Of a stretch of 11,585 nt of DNA, positions 1 to 5,756 are shown piece after piece. A program made the position numbers and the translations under genes. The notes beneath the pieces are model-generated. The model was given only the letters and a program-made list of their open reading frames with translations. It had not been told where the DNA came from and searched no databases. Source of the stretch: Oligoflexus sp. (GTDB lineage: Bacteria; Bdellovibrionota_B; Oligoflexia; Oligoflexales; Oligoflexaceae); assembly GCA_030151925.1 (NCBI GenBank), contig JASLCY010000510.1, forward strand, positions 1-11,585, read 5' to 3'. Every line of letters starts with the position of its first letter. Positions within the stretch are counted from its first letter, which is position 1.

Positions 1-1803
1 CAAGCCTCCAGAACGCTCTCGGTCGCCAGCAGGGGCAGGCCGGGGCACTGCGCTCGTGGCCAGACGACGATAGTACTTCCGCATCGGGCCGCCCGGAACG
101 CTGGCGAGGAGGCCTCGCGTCAGAGTCAAGAGCAGTGCGCGGCAGGTGTTGCGGATCACAAATCCCACGTGGCTCCAGAAGGCGAGATCGAAGGCCTTGA
201 GATCGTTGCTCTGCAGGGCTTTCACTTCGGTGTAGGCATAGGGATGGCAACGGATCGCGCCCTGGCCGAAGATGATCATCGAGCGGGTGAGGATGTTCGC
301 GCCTTCCACCGTGATGCCGATAGGCGTTGCGATATAGTTGTTGGCGATGAGGTTCCGCGGTCCGCGCGAAATACCGTTCCCGCCGAGTATATCCATACCG
401 TCGTTGACGAGGATGCGGCCGATCTCGGTCGAGTTGTATTTGGCGATCGCCGAGACCACGGCCGGTTTTTTCCCGCTGTCGACGGCGCCGACCGTAAAGA
501 TCCGGGAAGCTTCCAATAAGTATGTGAGGCCGGCGATCCGTGCGAGCGGCTCCTGCACGCCTTCGAATTTAGCGATCTCCACGTTGAACTGCTTACGCGT
601 CGCGGCATAAGCCCCGACCACGCGCGCGAGGAGCTTCGATCCGCCGGTCGCCTGGGCCGGAAGCGAGATCGAACGACCGATGGCCAGGCATTCCATGAGC
701 ATTTGCCAGCCGCGTCCCGCGCCTTCGGCACCGCCGATGATCTGATCGACGGAGATCACCACATCGGTCCCGTGAGTGGGGCAGTTGAAGAAGGGAACGC
801 CCATAGGGTTGTGTCGCCGGCCCAGCACCACGCCTTTGGTATTCGTCGGAACCAGGACGCAGGTGATACCGAGATCCGTGCCCTTGCCGAGGTGGTTGTC
901 GGGATCGTGCAGTTTAATCGCGAGGCCGAGCAGCGTGGAAACGGCCGCCAGCGTGATATAACGTTTATTCCAGTTCAGACGGATGTAGAGCTTGCCGTCG
1001 TCGCCTTTAAACACTTCCCCGGTCGAACGCATCGAACCCGCATCCGAGCCGGCGTCCGGTTCGGTCAGAGCGAAGCATGGGATCTCGCGGCCATCGGCGA
1101 GGCGCGGGAGATAATGCTCTTTCTGCTGCGCGGTCCCGTAATGCGTGATGAGCTCGCCCGGTCCCAGGGAGTTCGGGACCATCACGGTCACGGCCAGCGC
1201 CATGGAACGCGACGAGATCTTCGCGACGACCTCGCTGTTCGCGAGCGCCGAGAAACCGAGGCCGCCGTGCTCCTTGGCGATCACCAGGCCGAAGAACTTC
1301 TCTTTTTTGATATAAGCCCAGACTTCCGGCCGAAGGTCGATCTCCTGATAGATCTCCCAGTCGGTCATCATCCCGCAAAGCGTCTCGACCTGGTTATCCA
1401 TAAAGGCCTGTTCTTCAGGGGAGAGCCGCGCGTAAGGGTTTTTGTGGATCGCCTCGAAATCCGGTTTGCCTGAATAAAGCTCTTTGTCGACCCACGTGGT
1501 CCCAGCCTCGAGGGCGATTTGCTCGGTCTCGGAAATCTCCGGGAGGATATTGAGCTTCTTCAGCAGGGCGACGATCGGTGCGCTCAGGATATAAGCACGG
1601 ATCGGCGGGACGTTCAGCACGAAGAGGATCACGCCGGCTACGATCATGAGGGCCGGCGGCACCTGCATCAACCAAAAGACGGCCGCGATATAGACGGTAA
1701 AAATACCAAGCGGTACGCCGACGAAGGCCATACCGATGAATCCGAGGGCGAAGAGGAACCAAAGCGGGCCTTGATATGCGTGCACCCAATCTAAGAGGCT
1801 CAT
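1..1803 (-). CDS. fadE: FadE-type acyl-CoA dehydrogenase, membrane-anchored (C-terminus beyond window)
   Basis: Predicted FAD-dependent acyl-CoA dehydrogenase, catalysing the first step of fatty-acid beta-oxidation (acyl-CoA to trans-2-enoyl-CoA). My translation from the ATG at 1803 gives 601 codons without a stop up to the window edge; E. coli FadE is about 814 aa, so roughly the last quarter lies outside. Residues 10-65 are strongly hydrophobic (two to three membrane segments), as in FadE. Then follow FadE-like blocks: PNSLGPGELITHYGT, the acyl-CoA dehydrogenase signature ALTEPDAGSDAG (about 245-256), LNWNKRYITLA, and ITVEGANILTRSMIIFGQG with Glu near 500. GGAG at about 1809-1813, five bases before the ATG, supports the start. 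Similarity to E. coli FadE is collinear up to KYYRRL at about plus position 61-75. Beyond that the homologous frame seems to be +1 (see findings), so the copy is either frameshifted or carries a sequence error. Family assignment is firm; the intactness is not. Confidence 0.93.
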   Translation of the reverse strand, partial: MSLLDWVHAYQGPLWFLFALGFIGMAFVGVPLGIFTVYIAAVFWLMQVPPALMIVAGVILFVLNVPPIRAYILSAPIVALLKKLNILPEISETEQIALEAGTTWVDKELYSGKPDFEAIHKNPYARLSPEEQAFMDNQVETLCGMMTDWEIYQEIDLRPEVWAYIKKEKFFGLVIAKEHGGLGFSALANSEVVAKISSRSMALAVTVMVPNSLGPGELITHYGTAQQKEHYLPRLADGREIPCFALTEPDAGSDAGSMRSTGEVFKGDDGKLYIRLNWNKRYITLAAVSTLLGLAIKLHDPDNHLGKGTDLGITCVLVPTNTKGVVLGRRHNPMGVPFFNCPTHGTDVVISVDQIIGGAEGAGRGWQMLMECLAIGRSISLPAQATGGSKLLARVVGAYAATRKQFNVEIAKFEGVQEPLARIAGLTYLLEASRIFTVGAVDSGKKPAVVSAIAKYNSTEIGRILVNDGMDILGGNGISRGPRNLIANNYIATPIGITVEGANILTRSMIIFGQGAIRCHPYAYTEVKALQSNDLKAFDLAFWSHVGFVIRNTCRALLLTLTRGLLASVPGGPMRKYYRRLATSAVPRPAPAGDRERSGGL

Positions 1804-1851
1804 AACAACTCCGTGGGGGGATGAGGAACGGCTGAGCCCATCGGAATTGCT

Positions 1852-1898
1852 CCACGGATCTCAGCAGCTTGAGTATGCGACTACCCAGAAATCCGTGG
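1852..1898. promoter_or_regulatory. 8-bp inverted repeat in the fadE/acyP divergent intergenic region
   Basis: CCACGGAT at 1852-1859 and ATCCGTGG at 1891-1898 are perfect inverted copies separated by 31 nt. They lie about 50-95 nt upstream of the fadE start, within the 259-nt gap between the divergent fadE and acylphosphatase genes. They could be paired operator half-sites or the base of a leader hairpin in the fadE mRNA. No regulator can be named from the sequence, and I found no convincing -35/-10 pair for either gene here. Confidence 0.3.
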
Positions 1899-2062
1899 CA
1901 AGAAGCCAAAGTTAGGAGACGCGTGTAACGCTGCGGTATGAGCCTACAAATGTCTGTTGATCAAAATCGAAGATGCCTCTCTCTTTGCCCTTTCTCAGGA
2001 TTGGCGTGATATTCTTCTACCCATGACCAGCTATTCACTATCAGGATAAGGACGGGCGTGAG

Positions 2063-2362
2063 ATGGCTAGGTATATCGCTCGCAAATACCGGTATGAGGG
2101 ACAGGTCCAAGGCGTAGGTTTCCGTCGCATCACGGAATCGGTGGCTTCAAACTACGGAGTTACGGGTTATGTGATGAATCTTGCGGATGGCCGGGTGGAA
2201 GTGCACGTCGAAGGTCCTATGAACAAGGTCGACGATTTTGTGCACGAGATCGATAGGACCTTCGAAAGGAATATTTCGCGAGTCACGCAGGAACTCACGG
2301 AAGCAAGGAAGTACGATCGATTCAGCGTGAATTTCGAGACACATCGTCCGGCTATGCAATGA
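2063..2362 (+). CDS. acyP: acylphosphatase
   Basis: A 99-aa cytoplasmic enzyme expected to hydrolyse the carboxyl-phosphate bond of acyl phosphates such as acetyl-, carbamoyl- or 1,3-bisphosphoglycerate-type substrates. The length is typical of the family. The signature GQVQGVGFRR (residues 13-22) forms the phosphate-binding loop, with Arg21 as the expected catalytic arginine. NLADGRVEVHVEG begins at 39, with Asn39 matching the conserved catalytic asparagine. AAGGA at about 2048-2052 precedes the ATG by 10 nt. It is divergent from fadE and ends 18 nt short of the convergent LysR-like gene, with no clear terminator between. Acylphosphatases are usually monocistronic housekeeping genes, and nothing here ties it to its neighbours. 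Confidence 0.93.
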   Translation: MARYIARKYRYEGQVQGVGFRRITESVASNYGVTGYVMNLADGRVEVHVEGPMNKVDDFVHEIDRTFERNISRVTQELTEARKYDRFSVNFETHRPAMQ

Positions 2363-2380
2363 TAGGGACGAACGTCTGAA

Positions 2381-2653
2381 TTAGAGCATCAGGGCCAGAG
2401 CGCGGTCCGCTTTTTCCGACAACGCTCGACCGGCCAGATTGAGGCTCAGTTTCGAACCGATGCGGTCAAAAAGTTTGATTTCGAAGACGTCTTCGATTTT
2501 GCGCAGACGGTGACTCACTGCCGGAGGAGTTAGTCCAAGCAACGCAGCTCCTGTTGACGGCCTGCCGCCTTTAAGTAGATGCTGAAGAAGAATAAGGTCG
2601 TCAATGTCTAACATACGCAACCGTTTGTATTGCTGTTCGCTCTGGATTTCCAT
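2381..2653 (-). CDS. stand-alone LysR-type helix-turn-helix protein (no effector domain)
   Basis: A protein of 90 aa from the ATG at 2653, which has a strong AGGAGG five bases upstream. An in-frame ATG at 2674 would give 97 aa but has a poorer site. The sequence matches the N-terminal winged-helix domain of LysR-type regulators: LDIDDLILLQHLLKGG, then TPPAVSHRLRKIEDVFEIKLFDR (recognition helix and wing), then LSLNLAGRAL and the start of the linker helix. It stops there. Normal LysR proteins are about 300 aa, with a periplasmic-binding-like effector domain after residue 90. No remnant of that domain can follow, because the convergent acylphosphatase gene ends 18 nt away. It is either a genuine HTH-only DNA-binding protein or an old truncation; the intact frame and strong ribosome site favour an expressed protein. 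It probably dimerises through the linker helix, an inference. Confidence 0.72.
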   Translation of the reverse strand: MEIQSEQQYKRLRMLDIDDLILLQHLLKGGRPSTGAALLGLTPPAVSHRLRKIEDVFEIKLFDRIGSKLSLNLAGRALSEKADRALALML

Positions 2654-2709
2654 CGCGCCCTCCTTCAATTCCATTCCTTCGACTTGGTGGTCTCAATCGA
2701 ATTTTCCCT

Positions 2710-2738
2710 ATTCAATCTAAAGTTGGCCAACAGGTCAA
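2710..2738 (-). promoter_or_regulatory. candidate sigma70 promoter of the LysR-like gene
   Basis: On the minus strand, TTGACC (complement of 2733-2738) and TTGAAT (complement of 2710-2715) are separated by 17 nt. They match the -35 consensus at 5 of 6 and the -10 at 4 of 6 positions. The predicted transcript start near 2703 gives a leader of about 50 nt before the ATG at 2653. The perfect palindrome GTTGGCCAAC (2722-2731) sits in the spacer, where a bound protein would block polymerase. Confidence 0.45.
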
Positions 2739-2742
2739 CTTT
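2719..2742. promoter_or_regulatory. operator-like imperfect inverted repeat over the LysR-like promoter
   Basis: AAAGTTGGCC (2719-2728) and GGTCAACTTT (2733-2742) pair over ten positions with one mismatch around the 4-nt centre AACA. The inner GTTGGCCAAC is itself a perfect 10-bp palindrome. On the plus strand the hairpin is followed by T residues, like an intrinsic terminator, but no plus-strand gene lies upstream. An operator, possibly autoregulatory, fits better. Confidence 0.4.
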
Positions 2743-2745
2743 TTG

Positions 2746-2830
2746 ATGCACAAAAATCTTCAAATACTTGTAACAAGCCGCCTCGTGATTTCCCGACGTA
2801 GAATGAAATTTCCCAGCCCTCTTTGTGCAT
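2746..2830. repeat. 9-bp inverted repeat pair
   Basis: ATGCACAAA (2746-2754) and TTTGTGCAT (2822-2830) are perfect inverted copies with 67 nt between them. Such spacing suits two binding sites for one regulator, possibly with DNA looping, better than a compact RNA hairpin. It lies upstream of the predicted LysR-like promoter. Confidence 0.35.
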
Positions 2831-2925
2831 ACCAAAACAGCGTTGATTATAAATTAATGAAACTATTACACTTCGAACCGCGAAGAAGAAGAGCTTCTTG
2901 AATTACGTGGGGTCAATCTAGATCG

Positions 2926-2949
2926 TTTTGGCCTCAAATGGCGCCAAAA
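2926..2949. promoter_or_regulatory. TTTTGGC-N10-GCCAAAA element containing TGGCGCCA
   Basis: TTTTGGC (2926-2932) and GCCAAAA (2943-2949) are perfect inverted copies with a 10-nt spacer. The right half overlaps the 8-bp palindrome TGGCGCCA (2939-2946). The 11-mer TGGCGCCAAAA recurs at 9203-9213, upstream of the secreted-protein gene. Here it lies about 215 nt upstream of the esterase operon start. Confidence 0.4.
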
Positions 2950-3162
2950 TAAACCACATTTTTGTTCACCTATTTTAAAAAATCGAAAAGCTTAAATGAC
3001 TCGGACTGAAAATTTCCTATGACATTTTTCCAAAAAATCGGTCCAAAATAGCTACAATGACACACTCGTGTATTCATATTTTGCTGGTTTTCGGAAATCT
3101 CGTTAGTATGGGCCTTCAAAAAGTTCAGGGATTCGGCCCCGAATGGAAGACTTTTGTCAGGG

Positions 3163-4281
3163 ATGATCGTGCGCATGCTCAAAGCCTTAGTTTCCGCCTC
3201 TTTGCTCCTCGGGTTTTTGAGCCCCCAAGCCTCTGCCGGCACGATCGCTATCCTCGGCGATAGCATCAGCACGGGCGGGGCTTCCCACAGCGCGCTGGCC
3301 TTCGACTTCGATCGCATGGAAAACGTCTTCACCGATCGCACCGATCTCGGCATGGACGCCGGCACGCGCGACTTCCTGAAGGCGGAAGGCATCGATAAGA
3401 TCGACAGCGAACGCCTCGACCTGGCCCGCCGCGAGTTCATCCATCCTTTGATGTGGATGTTCAATTCCTTCGTCACGGCGATGTCCTCCCATTATCTCGA
3501 CACCGAGGAATACGCCTGGGGCAGCCTCCTGGGAGCCCTCCGCGGCGATCACGTCCTCATCGCGGCTCGCGACGGGGAAAGGGCGATGCACGCCAAGCAG
3601 CAGGTCGATCGCCTGCTCGAGGCGACCGAGGGCCGGGCCGTGGATAACGTCTTCGTCTTCTTCACCGGCAACGACATCTGCGCGAGCGTGCCCGAGGCCA
3701 TTACTCCGGAAGACGAATACGTCGAGAGCATCGAAGAGGCCCTTCACTACTACATGAAGAACGCGCAGAGCGAAGGCGGCCACGTCACGCGCATCTGGCT
3801 CCTGAATCCGCTGGGCGTATCCCAGCTCACGACTTCCCCCGTGATCCAGAACAAGAAGATCTTCGCCTACGGCGCCGACCACACCTGCCAGGAGCTGCAG
3901 TCGGACCAGCTGGATAAGAAGCTGAATGCCGAGGCCCCGGCCGGCTCGAACATCGGCATGCGCACGATCATGACCCAGCTGTTCTCGGGCGGGACCTTCG
4001 GCCTCTGCCCCACGCTCTTCGCCTATCATCAAACGAAATCGCTCGACACGCTGCTGCCGGTTTCCAACGCGCTTCGCGCTTATGGCGACGGCCTGAGTAG
4101 GCTCGCCGACAAACTCAACAAACTCGATCCCAAGTTCCGCATAGCGTCGTTATCCTCGACTTCTTCGCTCAGTTTCGCGGCAGACGACATAGCAAACGAT
4201 TGCTTTCACCTCAGCGTTCGTGGTCAACTCAAGGTTGCCCAGACCATCAAAACTGAATTGCAGGCGAAGGATAGGCCCTGA
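3163..4281 (+). CDS. secreted SGNH/GDSL-family hydrolase (phospholipase B/esterase-like)
   Basis: Predicted exported serine esterase, 372 aa from the ATG at 3163. In-frame alternatives are TTG at 3154 and ATG at 3175; no ribosome site clearly decides (GGAAGA lies at 3145-3150). Residues 1-25 form a signal peptide ending in ASA. The SGNH blocks are in order: block I ILGDSIS with the nucleophile Ser34, a candidate block II glycine in YAWGS (Gly120), block III FFTGND (Gly169, Asn170, Asp171), and block V DCFH with Asp346 and His349. The order and the wording around FTGNDIC resemble phospholipase B-like SGNH enzymes, so ester or phospholipid hydrolysis in the periplasm or outside is likely; the substrate is not shown. 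It is the first gene of an operon: the next start lies 24 nt after its stop. Family confident, substrate unknown. Confidence 0.85.
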   Translation: MIVRMLKALVSASLLLGFLSPQASAGTIAILGDSISTGGASHSALAFDFDRMENVFTDRTDLGMDAGTRDFLKAEGIDKIDSERLDLARREFIHPLMWMFNSFVTAMSSHYLDTEEYAWGSLLGALRGDHVLIAARDGERAMHAKQQVDRLLEATEGRAVDNVFVFFTGNDICASVPEAITPEDEYVESIEEALHYYMKNAQSEGGHVTRIWLLNPLGVSQLTTSPVIQNKKIFAYGADHTCQELQSDQLDKKLNAEAPAGSNIGMRTIMTQLFSGGTFGLCPTLFAYHQTKSLDTLLPVSNALRAYGDGLSRLADKLNKLDPKFRIASLSSTSSLSFAADDIANDCFHLSVRGQLKVAQTIKTELQAKDRP

Positions 4282-4305
4282 AGCAAGCCATGTAAGGAGA
4301 TAACC

Positions 4306-5700
4306 GTGCGTAAGATTTTGCTGGTTCTCGTCTCCCTCGCTCTTCCCCTTACGAACGCCTTCGCCCTTCCAGCCAAAGATTCTTGCGTCGCCAGCCTCCA
4401 GGACCTCGAACGAGATTTCTCCTCTTCAGCGGATAAAGCCCTGCCCGGTGAGATCCTCGCCTGTGCGAAGGGGGAGGCCTTGAGCGCGAGCGAAGTCGAC
4501 TCCCTAGCCCGGAGCGCCGAATACCGCGGGCCGAGTTTGACGAGATCCCTAACCGCTTATCGGATCGTGTATGCAACGCGGCGCGGAACGCCTTCCACTC
4601 CTCCGGCCTATTCCGAAGCCGTGATACTCGTGCCCGAAACCCAGCGCGCGGCCAGGGTCCCAGCCATCGTCATCGCGCATGGCACGATGGGACTGGGAGC
4701 CGATTGCCGACTCTCGCAGGAAGGCGAACGCCAAGCAGGCTCTTACCTCGCAGAACTCGGTTATCCGCTGGCTGCGAACGGTTATGTCGTTATCCTGCCG
4801 GACTATGCGGGCTATTCTTCGACCCTTGCGGCCGTGAAACCGATCTCTGGATACCATACCTCGCGGGACGAGACCTTCAGCGTGATGGATGCGGCCCGGG
4901 CGCTCAGGAGTTTCAAACCCGGTGCCTTCTCGAGGGACCTGGTCCTCGTCGGTCATTCCCAAGGTGGGCATGCGGCTCTGAGCTCATTGGCGCTCGCCGA
5001 TGATACCCAGCCGATTTCCGCTGTCGTGGCGCTCGCGCCTTCATGGTTCCCGATGGCCTCCTTCGGCGGCCTTATCGCGGTTTCGCCTTTCTACGATACG
5101 GTTAAGGACGCCGACACCATAGCCGCGAGCGTCTGGTATCATTATGCTCATGCCGAACTTTTCGAAGGTGATGGCCTCCGTCCTTTCAAAGCCGAGAAGG
5201 CCGCTCTGGTCGAAGATTTCGTGCGCAACCAATGCGACCATGATGCGGTCAAAGCTCTCGGCGATCATCTAACCGATATCTTCGACAAGAGTTTTGGTCT
5301 TGAAGTCGCAGGCGCCGCTGCCTTCAATGCCCCCTGTTTAACCGATCGCTGCCGACGTTGGATGAAGTACTACGCGGATGACAGGCCGCACATCCCCGCG
5401 GCTCGGGCCCAGACGCCCGTGCTCTATATCCACGGCGAAGATGATGTCTGGATTCCGCCTGAACGAGCGCAATGCGGGGTCGATCGTCTTCACCAGGATG
5501 GAGTGAACGTGACTTCGTGTTTTGTTCCGGACGCCAAGCACGACGAGGCCGTGGGGCAGCGCGGAGATTATGCAGCTCGCTGGATAGCCTGGAAATTCCT
5601 CGGCGAACCCGAACCCGGGGCGTGCGGTGATACCGTCCTGATCCCCAAAGGCGCGAACAAACCCGCGACGTGTGCAGCCCTGCCGCCGAATAATCGCTGA
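4306..5700 (+). CDS. secreted alpha/beta-hydrolase, secretory-lipase-like
   Basis: A 464-aa protein starting at GTG 4306, preceded by AAGGAG seven bases upstream. Residues 1-20 form a signal peptide (basic MRK, hydrophobic core, cleavage after AFA). The alpha/beta-hydrolase landmarks are complete: HGTMG at 125-129 (oxyanion region), the nucleophile elbow GHSQGG with Ser218, an acid candidate in HGEDD (Asp379 or Asp380), and DAKHDE with His412. Several cysteines, including two near the C-terminus, suggest disulphides outside the cytoplasm. Length and layout resemble the secretory lipase (LIP) group, so cleavage of acylglycerols or other esters is likely, not shown. It is probably co-transcribed with the upstream SGNH esterase, making a two-enzyme lipid- or ester-degrading unit. 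A strong hairpin follows 8 nt after the stop. Confidence 0.85.
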   Translation: MRKILLVLVSLALPLTNAFALPAKDSCVASLQDLERDFSSSADKALPGEILACAKGEALSASEVDSLARSAEYRGPSLTRSLTAYRIVYATRRGTPSTPPAYSEAVILVPETQRAARVPAIVIAHGTMGLGADCRLSQEGERQAGSYLAELGYPLAANGYVVILPDYAGYSSTLAAVKPISGYHTSRDETFSVMDAARALRSFKPGAFSRDLVLVGHSQGGHAALSSLALADDTQPISAVVALAPSWFPMASFGGLIAVSPFYDTVKDADTIAASVWYHYAHAELFEGDGLRPFKAEKAALVEDFVRNQCDHDAVKALGDHLTDIFDKSFGLEVAGAAAFNAPCLTDRCRRWMKYYADDRPHIPAARAQTPVLYIHGEDDVWIPPERAQCGVDRLHQDGVNVTSCFVPDAKHDEAVGQRGDYAARWIAWKFLGEPEPGACGDTVLIPKGANKPATCAALPPNNR

Positions 5701-5708
5701 AATGAAGA

Positions 5709-5737
5709 AGGGGAGCCGGCGCGATGCCGGCTCCCCT
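5709..5737. terminator. hairpin terminator between convergent lipase and proS genes
   Basis: AGGGGAGCCGGC (5709-5720) and GCCGGCTCCCCT (5726-5737) form a perfect 12-bp GC-rich stem with a 5-nt loop. It sits between the stop of the lipase gene (5700) and the stop of proS (5757, opposite strand), so it can serve both. The T-rich tracts on both sides are weak and interrupted. Confidence 0.75.
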
Positions 5738-5756
5738 GATGTCTTTATCCCAAAAA

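Larger units (their letters stand above)
2654..3162. other. AT-rich intergenic regulatory region with multiple inverted repeats
   Basis: About 500 nt between the divergent LysR-like gene and the esterase operon, clearly richer in A and T than the flanking genes. I see no convincing protein gene in it. It holds a candidate promoter for the LysR-like gene (2710-2738) and a 9-bp inverted repeat (2746-2830). It also has the small dyads CTTGT-A-ACAAG (2767-2777), CTTCG-N5-CGAAG (2871-2885) and ATCTAGAT (2916-2923), plus the TTTTGGC/GCCAAAA element (2926-2949). TACAAT at 3053-3058 could be a -10 box for the esterase operon, but no good -35 lies at the right distance. Confidence 0.5.

Noticed and set aside
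169..1473. Several plus-strand frames across fadE
   Set aside because: The minus strand encodes FadE continuously from 1803 to the window edge; the plus-strand frames have no family similarity.
1415..1909. Minus-strand frame of 164 codons overlapping the fadE start
   Set aside because: Different frame from fadE, Arg/Pro-rich, no ribosome site; fadE itself has a GGAG and family similarity from residue 1.
2363..2380. Possible mini-hairpin GACG-AA-CGTC between acyP and the LysR-like gene
   Set aside because: Four-base stem with a two-base loop and no T tract; too weak to call a terminator.
2823..2853. TTGTGC ... TATAAA as a promoter for the esterase operon
   Set aside because: Spacer of 19 nt and a poor -35; more than 300 nt from the gene start. 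Not distinguishable from AT-rich background.
3057..3263. 68-codon plus-strand frame upstream of and overlapping the SGNH esterase start
   Set aside because: No ribosome site, no recognisable features, and it runs into the signal-peptide coding region in another frame.
3187..4032. 281-codon minus-strand frame opposite the SGNH esterase
   Set aside because: Antisense shadow of a gene with complete catalytic blocks and a signal peptide; no motif or ribosome site of its own.
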